Of a stretch of DNA of 34,484 bases, positions 1-9,172 are shown piece by piece (the stretch's first letter is position 1; every line of letters starts with the position of its first letter). Both the position numbers and the translations under genes were made by a program. Below the pieces are notes generated by a model that saw only the letters and a list, made by a program, of their open reading frames with translations, did no database searches and was not told the DNA's origin. This DNA comes from an uncultured Colwellia sp. (GTDB taxonomy: Bacteria; Pseudomonadota; Gammaproteobacteria; Enterobacterales; Alteromonadaceae): assembly GCA_913020705.1 (NCBI GenBank), contig CAJWBY010000025.1, forward strand, positions 1 through 34,484. Reading direction: 5' to 3'.

Positions 1-140
1 CCAAGCACTTCACTACGACAATGTTCAATACCCGACATCACTTTGAGTTGTTCTAAACTGACATGACCTGCATGCGATTCACGCCAATGTTGGCCGTGTG
101 CTCGAAAGACATCGGCCACTTCCAGTTTTGATTGAGCCAT
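1..140 (-). CDS. IS91-family transposase, N-terminal fragment cut by window edge
   Basis: Reverse-strand translation from the ATG at 140 gives 46 residues that begin MAQSKLEVADVFRAHG and continue with W-R-x-x-H-A-G-H, L-x-Q-L-K-V-M and I-E-H-C-R. This is the zinc-finger-containing start typical of IS91/IS801 transposases (Y2_Tnp group; HUH-type rolling-circle transposases). The catalytic HUH and tyrosine motifs would lie beyond base 1 and are not visible, so activity cannot be judged. The gene starts 7 bp after the stop of the upstream recombinase and is probably co-transcribed and translationally linked with it. Family assignment is from recognition of the N-terminal motif only. Confidence 0.75.
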   Translation of the reverse strand, partial: MAQSKLEVADVFRAHGQHWRESHAGHVSLEQLKVMSGIEHCRSEVL

Positions 141-147
141 GAGCGGC

Positions 148-1026
148 TCAATGCCTTATCGACAATGAATCTAAGGGGCTGATAACTTGTCGGAGTAAAT
201 CCGTGGCCACTTGCGTATACCGCGCCGTGGTATTCAGTTGAGCATGCCCCAGTAATACTTGGATCACGCGAATATCTACACCTGCTTCAAGTAAGTGCGT
301 AGCAAAACTATGACGTAGCGTGTGCATTGATACATTCTTCTCAATATCCGCCGCTTTAGCTGTTTGCTTACACACTCGACTCAAGTGGCGAGACGTCATG
401 TGGTTGATTGGGTTCAAGCCTGGAAATAACCAACTACCTGCAAACATTTGACCTTCATGGTTCGCAAAGCACCACCAATCCCGAAGATGATCAACGAGAG
501 CGGGTGATAACAGCGCATAGCGATCACGACTGCCTTTACCTTGCTCAACACGCAGGATCATACGTTCACTATCGATATCACTCACTTTTAAAGCCACCAC
601 TTCACTGACACGTAATCCCGAGCCATAAGCGACGGCTAACGCGGCTTTGAATTTAGGATGCATGGTACAAGACATAAAGCGCTTAGCCTCTTCTAGACTC
701 AACACCACAGGCAATTTACGAGCAACCGTCACGGGACAAACCCGTGCGATGACTTCAGGTTTATCGAGTGTTATTTTGAATAAGAACTGAAGTGCGGTTA
801 GCGTAGCATTGACGGTGATACCAGAAACACCGTGAGTGACCATGAAAAGTTGGAACTCACGCAACTCTTCTTGGGTGGTGGTTTCCGGTGAGTGTTGTAA
901 AAATTCACAGAGTTTATTAACACCACGGATATAAGAAATTTGTGTGTTAGTGGCGAGTTTACGTAGGATCATGTCTTCGTTAATACGCTGACGCAGTGGT
1001 GCTGAAAAGTATGGGCTGATGTTCAT
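148..1026 (-). CDS. Tyrosine recombinase/integrase associated with IS91-type transposase
   Basis: The protein has 292 residues and two domains: an N-terminal SAM-like core-binding domain (about 10-95) and a C-terminal catalytic domain (about 105-285). The catalytic pattern is complete: Arg in GSGLRVSEV (about 139), Lys in the beta-hairpin GKGSRDR (about 164), HTLRHSFATHLL (about 238), His in LLGHAQ (about 264) and the nucleophile Tyr in ARYTQV (about 273). It resembles XerC/D-sized phage-type recombinases rather than integron integrases, because the extra integron-specific helix is not evident. A GGAG Shine-Dalgarno lies 7 to 8 bases before the ATG. A 6-bp hairpin (1047-1063) sits in the leader. 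The gene is intact. Its role in IS91 movement is inferred from linkage. Confidence 0.85.
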   Translation of the reverse strand: MNISPYFSAPLRQRINEDMILRKLATNTQISYIRGVNKLCEFLQHSPETTTQEELREFQLFMVTHGVSGITVNATLTALQFLFKITLDKPEVIARVCPVTVARKLPVVLSLEEAKRFMSCTMHPKFKAALAVAYGSGLRVSEVVALKVSDIDSERMILRVEQGKGSRDRYALLSPALVDHLRDWWCFANHEGQMFAGSWLFPGLNPINHMTSRHLSRVCKQTAKAADIEKNVSMHTLRHSFATHLLEAGVDIRVIQVLLGHAQLNTTARYTQVATDLLRQVISPLDSLSIRH

Positions 1027-1046
1027 GGGTATTCTCCAAGCTAAGG

Positions 1047-1063
1047 TGAGGCGACATGCCTCA
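1047..1063. repeat. Small hairpin in recombinase leader
   Basis: TGAGGC (1047-1052) and GCCTCA (1058-1063) form a perfect 6-bp inverted repeat with a 5-base loop, 21 bases upstream of the recombinase start codon. It may affect leader stability or be part of the element's end. There is no run of T, so it is not a terminator. Confidence 0.35.
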
Positions 1064-1127
1064 ATACTTAGTTTAGGAAAAAGGGGGCGTGTTATCGGGA
1101 TGAGTGGTGCTTGCCAAACACACCATT

Positions 1128-1140
1128 ACCGCGGAGCGGT
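1128..1140. repeat. Hairpin possibly marking the end of the IS91-like element
   Basis: ACCGC-gga-GCGGT is a perfect 5-bp inverted repeat with a 3-base loop. It lies about 100 bp upstream of the recombinase, where the GC-rich mobile sequence begins to give way to AT-rich sequence. IS91 ends carry short hairpins, so this is a candidate for the terminus. The assignment is inference only. Confidence 0.25.
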
Positions 1141-1498
1141 TTAGTTCTTTGTGCGCATTCCTGACGTTAGCTACTGGTTGTTCTTTAGGTCAAGTGCTAG
1201 CCAATCTCGGACATTAAGCCTTTGCAAATCCAGGAGTATATTTAGGGCAATATTAACCTCGATTATCTACTTACTTATGGAGCTGGTTTAAGCTCATCGC
1301 AAACACTTCCAATATGTTTTTTAGGATTGTAGCCGTCCTAATTTGATGCATTTTTTTACGTTAAGTGGTTAACATTCTGGGCTAAGTTACTGGTTAGTTA
1401 AATGCTATTGAGATGGCTTTAGGTTATAATATTTGTGCGCAAATAGTCGCTAAATTTATTATTTAACCTCATTTTCAATATGCTATTAGAGAATTTTT
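1141..1498 (+). promoter_or_regulatory. Gene-free leader of the RND operon, possible -10 at 1425-1430
   Basis: No open reading frame is supported here. A perfect TATAAT (1425-1430) lies 69 bp before the adaptor start. The -35 region (TGCTAT or neighbours around 1402-1408) is poor, so the promoter may need an activator. No regulator gene is adjacent. The mobile element inserted upstream may have removed one, or may itself influence expression. The first part (to about 1250) is mixed in composition and may be the tail of the mobile element. Confidence 0.35.
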
Positions 1499-2623
1499 AT
1501 GTCAAATAAGCCTGTATCTGCAGCGCCAACGAATACTTCAGTTTTTACCAACCGTTTACCTTTATTTATTTTAGTTGCTATTTTAGTGGCCTTAATTATT
1601 TATTTGCAGTGGCCTGAAGCTAAACAGGAAGAAAGCAAATTTAAACGTGTCGTTGCGGTAAAAATGGTGCCAGTAGTACTCGCTGAATTTATTGAGAGTG
1701 TTGAAGCTGTTGGTACAGCACGTGCCAATGAACAAGTGATTATCACCAGTAAATATTCAGATCTTGTAGATGAGATTTATTTTGACGATGGTCAAAAAGT
1801 AAAAAAAGACGCTGTACTAGTTAAGCTGAATAATCAAGAGGAACTGGCAAAAGTTAACGAGCTAAATGCCAACTTGTCAGAATCACAGGCACATTTAACG
1901 CGTTTAACAGAGTTGCTTTCTAGTAAAGCAATATCTAAGTCTTTAGTCGAGCAGCAAGAAGCAAAAACTAAAGCGATTGAAGCGCAACTTGTTAGTGCAA
2001 ACGGCAAGTTAAATGATTTAATTATTCGTGCACCATTCGCTGGAGTACTTGGTTTTCGTGAGGTGAGTAAAGGTGCCTATATTGACGCCGGTGATATTAT
2101 TACCAGCTTAGATGACTTGAATAGTATCAAGGTAGACTTTCATTTACCTGAGCGTTTACTCACCCATATTCATGTGGGTCAACAAGTGACTGCTTTTAAT
2201 AGCGCCTATCAAGACAATGAATTTATTGGCAAAATTATTGCGCTTGATAGCCGTATTGATTCAAGCACCCGTAATATTAAAGTCCGCGCTTCCATCAATA
2301 ATAAAGCGTCCAAACTTCGTCCAGGCATGTTGCTTAATATTAGCGTGCTATTACAAGTAGAAAATATTCTGCAATTACCTGAAAGCAGCATTATTCCTAT
2401 AGAAAATAATCACTACGTTTTTGTTGTCAAAGAAGATAAAGCTGTACGTAAAGCAATAAAAATTGGTCGACGTCACCCCGGAGTGGTAGAAGTTATATCA
2501 GGTCTAGTTGTAGGTGAAAAAGTGGTTGTAGAAGGAGCTCTGAAACTTCGTGATGGCTCTGCTGTAAGTATTAGTGGTCAAGAAGCTGAAACTGATATTT
2601 CTGAAAATAGGAGCAAGATCTAG
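1499..2623 (+). CDS. RND efflux periplasmic adaptor (membrane fusion protein)
   Basis: A 374-residue HlyD/AcrA-type adaptor that links an inner-membrane RND pump to an outer-membrane channel. One N-terminal hydrophobic segment (about 20-41, LPLFILVAILVALIIYL) anchors it without a lipobox. The order is a first barrel-sandwich half (about 75-110), a helical hairpin (about 110-170, rich in A, E and K), the second half-motif IIRAPFAGVLGFR (about 175-187, the classical adaptor signature), a beta-barrel domain (about 205-290) and a membrane-proximal domain (about 290-360). Its stop overlaps the GTG start of the pump gene by one base, so the two are translationally coupled. No TolC-like gene follows, so a channel encoded elsewhere must be used. 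The substrate cannot be read from the sequence. The family call is secure. Confidence 0.92.
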   Translation: MSNKPVSAAPTNTSVFTNRLPLFILVAILVALIIYLQWPEAKQEESKFKRVVAVKMVPVVLAEFIESVEAVGTARANEQVIITSKYSDLVDEIYFDDGQKVKKDAVLVKLNNQEELAKVNELNANLSESQAHLTRLTELLSSKAISKSLVEQQEAKTKAIEAQLVSANGKLNDLIIRAPFAGVLGFREVSKGAYIDAGDIITSLDDLNSIKVDFHLPERLLTHIHVGQQVTAFNSAYQDNEFIGKIIALDSRIDSSTRNIKVRASINNKASKLRPGMLLNISVLLQVENILQLPESSIIPIENNHYVFVVKEDKAVRKAIKIGRRHPGVVEVISGLVVGEKVVVEGALKLRDGSAVSISGQEAETDISENRSKI

Positions 2624-2625
2624 TG
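2608..2625 (+). promoter_or_regulatory. Shine-Dalgarno and overlapping GTG start of the RND pump
   Basis: TAGGAG (2608-2613) lies 9 bases before a GTG (2623-2625) that shares its first G with the adaptor's TAG stop. This fixes the pump start at a non-ATG codon and indicates coupled translation. Confidence 0.7.
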
Positions 2626-5600
2626 ATTTTATCTGATTTATCGGTTAAAAGACCGGTTTTTGCTACCGTTATAAACTTACTTATCATCACCTTTGGTATT
2701 GTTGCTTTTTTAATGCTGCCATTACGAGAATATCCTGATATTGATCCTCCTATTGTTAATATCAGCACTAATTATCCGGGCGCATCAGCGGCCATTGTTG
2801 AGACTAAAATAACCCAATTACTTGAAGACAGAATTAGTGGTGTTGAAGGGGTTAAGGCTATTAACTCAAATAGCCGTGTTGGTCGTTCTAGTATTACTAT
2901 CGAATTTAATTTAGATCGAGATATTGATGCTGCGACTAATGATGTTCGAGATAGAATTTCACGTGCACTAAATAACTTACCAGAGCAAGCCGATCCTCCA
3001 GAAGTATCTAAAGCCAATGATGATGAAAACGTCATTGTTTGGTTTGTTTTACAAAGTGAAACCATGAGCACACTAGCGTTAACTGATTATGCAAATCGAT
3101 ATATTGTAGACCGATTTGCTGTTGTTGATGGTGTCGCTCGCATAAGGGTTGGTGGTGGACGTACTTATGCAATGAAAATACGCCTAAACAGGGCATCAAT
3201 GGCAGCGCGTAATATTACCGTGCAGGATATTGAGCGTACTTTGCGTGATGAGAATGTTGAATTACCAGCGGGACGCATTGAGTCAATTGATCGAGATTTT
3301 TCTATTCGTGTAGAGCGCAGTTATTTATCAGAACAAGATTTTTCCAATATGGTTATTGATCGTTCTGAAAGTAATTCACTGGTACGTTTAGGTGATGTTG
3401 CTGAAGTATTTATTGGTGCGCAAGATGATGAAAACATGTTTCGTGGTAATGGAAAAAATATGGTTGGCTTGGGTGTAATCAAACAATCCAAGGGTAATAC
3501 CTTAGATGTTGTTAAGTCAGCAAGAAAAGAGATGATCGCTATTCGTGATACTTTACCTGTTGGCACCACTATTACTAATAGTTACGACAGCTCTGTTTAC
3601 ATTCAAGGCTCGATTGATGAAGTATACAACACGTTAATTATCGCCATGTTAATGGTGGTATTGGTTATCTTCTTATTTTTAGGCAATGTCCGAGCTACCC
3701 TTATACCCGCAGTTACAGTACCTGTTGCTTTAATTGGTTCAATGATGGCGCTGTCATGGTTTGGTTTCTCTATCAATCTATTAACACTACTCGCCTTAGT
3801 ACTCGCTATTGGCTTGGTCGTTGATGATGCCATTGTAGTACTTGAAAATATTTACCGCCGTATCGAAAATGGTCAAACACCATTGATGGCAGCGTATGAA
3901 GGGGGTCGTGAAGTTGCTTTTGCTGTTGTTGCCACTACGTTAGTGTTGGTTGCCGTATTTGTACCACTCGTCTTTTTATCAGGCAATATGGGGCGATTAT
4001 TTACCGAATTTGCTATTGCTATAGCCGCCGCAGTAATATTTTCAAGTCTAACTGCTTTATCGCTTACACCAATGATGTGTTCAAAAATGTTAAAACACAG
4101 AGAGCGGAGTTCTTCCTTTGGTCAAAAACTAGATCGAGCTTTTGCTCGTTTTGAAGCGTCTTATGGTCGGGCCCTGAAAAGTAGCATTCATCAACCTATG
4201 CTTATCGTACTCGTGTTGGGCTTAGCACTAGCCGCAGTATTTTTACTGTTTAATAAATTACCTTCTGAATACACCCCGAAAGAAGATCGCGGTAATTTCT
4301 TTTTAATGATGCAAAGCGCGGAAGGTGCAAGTTATGAAAATAACGTTAAAAACATGCATAAAATTGAAGAGAAACTTTTAAGTTACCAAGCTGAAGGTGA
4401 ATTGGAACGGGTGTTAGTGCGTGTTCCTGGTTTTGGTGGAAGCGGTGGTATTGCTATTGTTGGTTTACCTGAATGGGATAAACGTAGCATTGATACATTC
4501 AGTTTTATCAATAAAATAAACGCTGATATGCAAAGTGTGACTGATGTGCGTGCCTTTGCCATTATGCGCCGTGGTATTGGTGGCGGCGGTGGTGGTAATA
4601 ACCCTGTGTCTTTTGTTTTACAGGGGAATACCTTTAAAGAGCTAGCGCAGTGGCGTGATATTTTAATCACAGAAGCGCAAAAAAATCCTAACTTGTCGAA
4701 TATCAACAGTGATTATCAAGAAACATATCCTCAGTTATTAGTTCAAATAGATCGTGAGCGTGCCTATGATTTGGGTGTAACAGTGGGTGATATCGCCCAA
4801 ACGCTAGAAACCATGTTAGGCCAACGTCGCGTTACTACGTTTGTTGATCGAGGTGAAGAATATGATGTAATTGTTGAAGGTGATGAAAAGCAATTTCAAA
4901 GCCCTCAGGATATTGATAACTTATATATCCGCTCTCGTACTACCGACAAGTTAATTCCATTAGCTAGCGTCTTGAATATTGGTGAAAATGCCACATCGTC
5001 TCGACTCAATCGTTATAACCGCTTGCGAAGTATTACTGTTACGGCAAATTTAACTGATGGATATGCTTTAGGTGACGCGCTAGATTTCCTTGTAGACGTG
5101 ACTAAAAATAAACTACCAGAACATGTACAAGTCGATTATAAAGGCGAGTCTTTATTGCTTAAAGAATCGGGTAATTCCATTATGTTTGTTTTCTTGTTGG
5201 CACTGTTAATTACTTATTTAGTATTAGCTGCGCAGTTTGAAAGCTTTATTCACCCTTTTGTTATTTTACTTACCGTACCGTTAGCACTGGTTGGTGCACT
5301 TGCGGGTCTCGAGTTAATGGGCATGAGTTTAAATATCTATAGCCAAATTGGTATTGTCATGCTGATTGGCTTGGCTGCTAAAAATGGTATTTTAATTGTA
5401 GAATTTGCCAACCAGTTACGTGACAAAGGTATTGCTTTTGAAGAAGCATTAATTAGTGCTTCACAGCAAAGATTACGCCCTATTGTTATGACAACATTTA
5501 CAACGGTAACCAGTGCTATTCCTTTAGTGTTAGCAGTCGGTCCTGGAGCTGAAAGTAGAATGGTTATTGGCGTGGTGATTTTTGCGGGTGTGTCACTAGC

Positions 5601-5703
5601 GAGTATATTTACCTTATTTATTGTTCCGGGCGCATATTATTGGTTATGTCGTAACACGGGCTCTCCGCAGGCTATTGCTAATAAAATTGAACAGCAAAGC
5701 TAA
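2623..5703 (+). CDS. RND multidrug efflux pump, HAE1/AcrB family
   Basis: A 1026-residue inner-membrane proton/drug antiporter of usual AcrB/MexB length. A first transmembrane segment (about 10-30) is followed by a large periplasmic loop, a block of helices (about 335-490), a second periplasmic loop and a final block (about 850-1010). The proton-relay residues are present: Asp401-Asp402 in LVVDDAIVVLEN (TM4), Lys920 in GLAAKNGILIVEFAN (TM10) and the Arg of QQRLRPIVMTT (about 950-952, TM11). Both periplasmic halves show the usual duplication. A glycine run near 651-658 (GIGGGGGG) lies in the second loop. Translation starts at a GTG overlapping the adaptor stop. The operon has no adjacent regulator or outer-membrane channel. 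Function as an exporter is secure; the substrate range is unknown. Confidence 0.95.
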   Translation: MILSDLSVKRPVFATVINLLIITFGIVAFLMLPLREYPDIDPPIVNISTNYPGASAAIVETKITQLLEDRISGVEGVKAINSNSRVGRSSITIEFNLDRDIDAATNDVRDRISRALNNLPEQADPPEVSKANDDENVIVWFVLQSETMSTLALTDYANRYIVDRFAVVDGVARIRVGGGRTYAMKIRLNRASMAARNITVQDIERTLRDENVELPAGRIESIDRDFSIRVERSYLSEQDFSNMVIDRSESNSLVRLGDVAEVFIGAQDDENMFRGNGKNMVGLGVIKQSKGNTLDVVKSARKEMIAIRDTLPVGTTITNSYDSSVYIQGSIDEVYNTLIIAMLMVVLVIFLFLGNVRATLIPAVTVPVALIGSMMALSWFGFSINLLTLLALVLAIGLVVDDAIVVLENIYRRIENGQTPLMAAYEGGREVAFAVVATTLVLVAVFVPLVFLSGNMGRLFTEFAIAIAAAVIFSSLTALSLTPMMCSKMLKHRERSSSFGQKLDRAFARFEASYGRALKSSIHQPMLIVLVLGLALAAVFLLFNKLPSEYTPKEDRGNFFLMMQSAEGASYENNVKNMHKIEEKLLSYQAEGELERVLVRVPGFGGSGGIAIVGLPEWDKRSIDTFSFINKINADMQSVTDVRAFAIMRRGIGGGGGGNNPVSFVLQGNTFKELAQWRDILITEAQKNPNLSNINSDYQETYPQLLVQIDRERAYDLGVTVGDIAQTLETMLGQRRVTTFVDRGEEYDVIVEGDEKQFQSPQDIDNLYIRSRTTDKLIPLASVLNIGENATSSRLNRYNRLRSITVTANLTDGYALGDALDFLVDVTKNKLPEHVQVDYKGESLLLKESGNSIMFVFLLALLITYLVLAAQFESFIHPFVILLTVPLALVGALAGLELMGMSLNIYSQIGIVMLIGLAAKNGILIVEFANQLRDKGIAFEEALISASQQRLRPIVMTTFTTVTSAIPLVLAVGPGAESRMVIGVVIFAGVSLASIFTLFIVPGAYYWLCRNTGSPQAIANKIEQQS

Positions 5704-5855
5704 TGGTTTGGTTTTTAATGTTTAAATAGATAAACAAAGCCCTAGCAGACGTGAGTCGTTTATTACTAATAACTTATTACTGTCGCAAAGAAAAAATGAA
5801 AACAAGATAAATAAAATAAACCTCCGAAGAAATCAATGCTTTCTCCCACCGCAAT

Positions 5856-5890
5856 AAAAAGCCAACAATTAAGTTGGCTTTTTTGTTTTT
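5856..5890. terminator. Bidirectional terminator between RND operon and pntB
   Basis: AAGCCAAC (5859-5866) and GTTGGCTT (5873-5880) form a perfect stem with a 6-base loop. A T run follows on the plus strand (5879-5884, then more T) and an A run precedes it (5856-5860), so it can end the RND operon and, from the other side, pntB, whose stop is 43 bp away. Confidence 0.85.
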
Positions 5891-5932
5891 AATATCAACT
5901 ATTCGATAAAATACCTATAGTTTAGCGATACA

Positions 5933-7336
5933 TCATAAACCTTTTAATATATCACTTACGGTTTCTTTTGCATCTCCAAATAACATTTGCGTATTATCTT
6001 TGAAGAATAATGGGTTCTGAACACCCGCATAACCTGTGCTCATTGAACGTTTGAACACAATAACTTGCTTTGCATTCCAGACTTCTAACACTGGCATTCC
6101 TGCAATTGGACTAGTAGGGTCTTCAGCTGCAGCGGGGTTAACCGTATCATTGGCGCCGATAACTAAAACCACATCAGTTTCAGGAAAGTCGTCGTTAATC
6201 TCGTCCATGCCTAGTACAATATCATAAGGAACTTTCGCTTCAGCAAGTAAAACATTCATATGCCCCGGTAACCGACCTGCAACTGGATGAATTGCAAAAC
6301 GTACATCAATGCCTTTGTCTTTCAATGCTCTAGTCATTTCATAAACGGGGTATTGAGCTTGTGCTACTGCCATTCCATAACCTGGAGTAATAATAACTGA
6401 CTTAGCACCACATAAGATATCAGCAACCGCTTCTGCTTGTACTTCGACATGATCGCCATAATCTGTGTCATTATCAATCACTACATCCGTACCAAAACCT
6501 CCGGCAATAACACTGATAAATGAACGATTCATTGCCTTACACATAATGTATGAAAGTATGGCGCCTGATGAACCAACCAATGCACCCGTAACAATCAATA
6601 AATCGTTATTAAGCATAAAACCTGCGGCAGCGGCAGCCCAACCAGAATAAGAATTAAGCATAGATACGACAACTGGCATATCTGCTCCGCCAATTGAAGC
6701 TACTAAGTGCCAACCAAATACAAGTGCAATTAATGTCATAAAGTACAATGCACTTACAGAGCCATCACTTTGAACAAAGCTAATCATTAAAATAAAAGTA
6801 ACAACACCCGCCACTAAATTTAATTTATGACGATGAGGTAACATAAGTGCAGAAGAACTTATAATTCCGCGTAATTTTGCAAAAGCAACAATTGACCCAG
6901 TAAAGGTAACCGCGCCGATGAACACACCTAAAAATACTTCAACTAAATGAATATTTGTCGCCATCTGTTGCGTATCAGTTAAGTTAGCGGTTAACGAATG
7001 ATCCATTTCGAAATAACTATTAAATCCAACTAGAACCGCAGCTAAACCAACAAAACTATGCAATATAGCAACAAGCTCTGGCATTTGTGTCATTTCGACT
7101 TTTTTGGCTAAATGTAAACCAATAAATGCACCTACTGACATGGCAACAAATATAACTAAAACATTATCAACACGTGGATCAGCAATCGTTGCAATTAATG
7201 CAATAGACATCCCGATGATCCCGTACCAATTACCTGTCTCTGCGGTTTCTTGTTTGCTTAAACCTGAAAGACTAAAAATAAATAACAATGCAGCAACAAT
7301 ATAAGCTGCGCTAATTAAACCTTGAGAAAATTCCAT
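5933..7336 (-). CDS. pntB: NAD(P) transhydrogenase subunit beta
   Basis: PntB forms the proton-translocating transhydrogenase with PntA: proton flow drives hydride transfer from NADH to NADP+. The protein has 467 residues, close to E. coli PntB. The N-terminal half (about 1-260) is a bundle of hydrophobic helices and includes the highly conserved [18 protein letters not shown] stretch. The C-terminal domain III (about 290-467) binds NADP(H), with [11 protein letters not shown] as the nucleotide loop followed by [20 protein letters not shown] and the [10 protein letters not shown] segment. A TTG three bases upstream (7339) keeps the frame open, but the ATG at 7336 fits the family start and follows a GGGG Shine-Dalgarno just after the pntA stop. 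The two genes are 11 bp apart and surely co-transcribed. Confidence 0.96.
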   Translation of the reverse strand: MEFSQGLISAAYIVAALLFIFSLSGLSKQETAETGNWYGIIGMSIALIATIADPRVDNVLVIFVAMSVGAFIGLHLAKKVEMTQMPELVAILHSFVGLAAVLVGFNSYFEMDHSLTANLTDTQQMATNIHLVEVFLGVFIGAVTFTGSIVAFAKLRGIISSSALMLPHRHKLNLVAGVVTFILMISFVQSDGSVSALYFMTLIALVFGWHLVASIGGADMPVVVSMLNSYSGWAAAAAGFMLNNDLLIVTGALVGSSGAILSYIMCKAMNRSFISVIAGGFGTDVVIDNDTDYGDHVEVQAEAVADILCGAKSVIITPGYGMAVAQAQYPVYEMTRALKDKGIDVRFAIHPVAGRLPGHMNVLLAEAKVPYDIVLGMDEINDDFPETDVVLVIGANDTVNPAAAEDPTSPIAGMPVLEVWNAKQVIVFKRSMSTGYAGVQNPLFFKDNTQMLFGDAKETVSDILKGL

Positions 7337-7347
7337 CAATGCGCCCC

Positions 7348-8883
7348 TTATCTTCTAAACATTTTTAACATACGTTTGGTCACTACAAAGCCACCAACAA
7401 TATTTATTGTGGCAATAAGCACCGCAATCCCCGCAAGTATTTGCACCACCACATTGTCTTGCCCTATCTGCAATATGGCGCCAACAATGATAATACCTGA
7501 AATGGCATTGGTTACACTCATTAACGGTGTATGTAGTGAATGACTCACATTCCACACTACGTTGTAACCGATCACACAAGAAAGAACAAAAACAGTAAAG
7601 TGCGATAAGAAATCAGCAGGAGCAACACTTGCTACCCAGGCAAATAATAAAGCGCCTATGCCCATAAAAATATGCTTTTTAGTTTGTGACGTGGGTTCTT
7701 CTTTTTCAACAACAGCCTCAACTTTGGCAGCAACGGGTTTAGCAGGTGCAGCACTGACTTGTATTGGTGGCGGTGGAAAGGTAATTTCATCAGCATTAAC
7801 AACTGTCATGTTACGGACAACTTGATCATCGAAATCTACTGTGATGGTGCCATCTTTTTCAGGACAAACTAACTTAACTAAGTTAACCAAATTATTTGAA
7901 TAAAGCTGTGAAGATTGATTTGGTAAGCGAGAAACTAAATCTGTGTAACCAATGATTTTAACGCCATTGATATTAGCTACCTTCCCTGCCACGGTAAGTT
8001 CACAATTACCACCGCCAGCAGCGGCTAAATCAACAATAATTGATCCGGTTTTCATTGAATGAACCATTGCTTCAGTGATCAGCTTCGGTGCAGGTCTACC
8101 GGGGATCATCGCCGTAGTAATAATGATATCAACATCTTTTGCTTGTTCAGCAAAGAGCGCCATTTCCGCGTCAATAAATGCCTTACTCATTTCTTTTGCG
8201 TAACCATCACCAGAGCCAGTATCTTCGGGCTCTTCATAATCTAACTCAAGAAATTCAGCTCCCATACTTTCAATTTGTTCTTTTACTTCAGGCCGTGTAT
8301 CAAAAGCACGAACAATCGCACCTAAACTTCCTGCGGTACCAATAGCAGCAAGACCTGCAACACCAGCACCAATGATCATGACTTTTGCTGGTGGCATTTT
8401 ACCTGCAGCGGTTATTTGTCCGGTTAGAAAACGGCCAAAGTGATGAGTCGCTTCAATAACAGCCCGATAACCAGCAATATTAGCCATTGAGCTCAGTGCA
8501 TCCATTGACTGAGAACGTGTCATACGGGGAACCATTTCCATGGCAAAGGTTGTAATCGATTTTGCGCGTAACGCTTCAAGTAATTCAGGACTTTGCGCTG
8601 GGGCAATAAAACTAATTAAATGCGCACCATCTTTCATTTGCGCGACTTCTTCAAGTGATGGAGCATTCACCTTAAAGATAATATCTGATTGCAAACATAC
8701 TTTTTTAGTGACAAGTGATGCTTGTGCATCAAGAAATTCTTGATCGGTGAAGCTCGCTTTAGTACCTGCCCCTTTTTGTACTTGAACGCTAAAGCCTAAT
8801 TTAAGTAGTTCACTTACCGAAGTTGGTGAAGCTGCTACTCGATTTTCTCCTGACAACGTTTCCTTAGGTATTCCAATATTCAT
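7348..8883 (-). CDS. pntA: NAD(P) transhydrogenase subunit alpha
   Basis: A 511-residue alpha subunit with NAD(H)-binding domain I fused to a C-terminal membrane part, as in E. coli (about 510 residues) and unlike the split PntAA/PntAB form. The start [20 protein letters not shown] is the family hallmark. The Rossmann motif is [11 protein letters not shown] (about 170-180), followed by [10 protein letters not shown] and [20 protein letters not shown]. An Ala/Pro/Glu-rich linker (about 375-400) leads to four hydrophobic helices (about 403-505). An AAAGGTGG Shine-Dalgarno (8887-8894) precedes the ATG. pntB follows directly. A role in NADPH supply in respiring marine bacteria is established for the family. 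No regulation is evident from the sequence. Confidence 0.96.
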   Translation of the reverse strand: MNIGIPKETLSGENRVAASPTSVSELLKLGFSVQVQKGAGTKASFTDQEFLDAQASLVTKKVCLQSDIIFKVNAPSLEEVAQMKDGAHLISFIAPAQSPELLEALRAKSITTFAMEMVPRMTRSQSMDALSSMANIAGYRAVIEATHHFGRFLTGQITAAGKMPPAKVMIIGAGVAGLAAIGTAGSLGAIVRAFDTRPEVKEQIESMGAEFLELDYEEPEDTGSGDGYAKEMSKAFIDAEMALFAEQAKDVDIIITTAMIPGRPAPKLITEAMVHSMKTGSIIVDLAAAGGGNCELTVAGKVANINGVKIIGYTDLVSRLPNQSSQLYSNNLVNLVKLVCPEKDGTITVDFDDQVVRNMTVVNADEITFPPPPIQVSAAPAKPVAAKVEAVVEKEEPTSQTKKHIFMGIGALLFAWVASVAPADFLSHFTVFVLSCVIGYNVVWNVSHSLHTPLMSVTNAISGIIIVGAILQIGQDNVVVQILAGIAVLIATINIVGGFVVTKRMLKMFRR

Positions 8884-9041
8884 AAGCCACCTTTATTTAG
8901 AGGTAACAGTTTCATCGAAACTAAGATGAAGCTATACCTATTATTTTTCTTATGGGTTTTATAATATATTTATTATGACCAATGTTTTACCATTAATCGA
9001 ATGAATTTCATACACCTAAAAGTAATAATGGGTATTCTTAC

Positions 9042-9061
9042 AAAAAATGAAGGCCGCTTCA
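9042..9061 (-). terminator. Rho-independent terminator downstream of the histidine kinase
   Basis: On the minus strand, TGAAG-CGGC-CTTCA is a 5-bp stem with a tetraloop followed directly by six T. It lies about 110 bp after the kinase stop and before the pntA promoter region, so it would insulate pntAB from the upstream operon. The stem is short but well formed. Confidence 0.6.
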
Positions 9062-9172
9062 AACAAGCATTTTTTTTCGCATGTGTGTTGATCATAAAAC
9101 GAAATAACGCTAAACGTATATCTAACTGACTCAATTTGAAACTTTACATTATTTATATAATTAACAATGCAA

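Larger units (their letters stand above)
1..1140 (-). mobile_element. IS91-family-like element, partial (recombinase + transposase N-terminus)
   Basis: The stretch carries a tyrosine recombinase followed, 7 bp after its stop, by the start of an IS91-type transposase. This gene pair in this order is known from a subgroup of IS91-family elements that encode a Y-recombinase upstream of the transposase. The stretch is visibly richer in G and C than the rest of the window, consistent with acquisition. The element continues beyond base 1, so only its transposase-upstream end is present. The outer boundary is not defined: base composition shifts towards AT somewhere between about 1080 and 1250, and the upper limit given here is the end of a small hairpin (1128-1140). 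IS91 elements move by a rolling-circle-like mechanism and do not make target duplications, so none is expected. Confidence 0.55.

Noticed and set aside
1128..1140. Possible integron attC-like hairpin
   Set aside because: The conserved core sites of attC are not found around the hairpin, and the neighbouring recombinase lacks a visible integron-integrase insert.
1403..1430. TTGAGA (1408-1413) as -35 for the TATAAT at 1425
   Set aside because: The spacer would be only 11 bp, too short for a sigma70 promoter.
7355..7579. A 74-codon Cys-rich frame on the minus strand
   Set aside because: It lies wholly inside pntA in another frame. The Cys/Tyr/His-rich composition is the shadow of hydrophobic codons in the membrane part; it has no own ribosome site.
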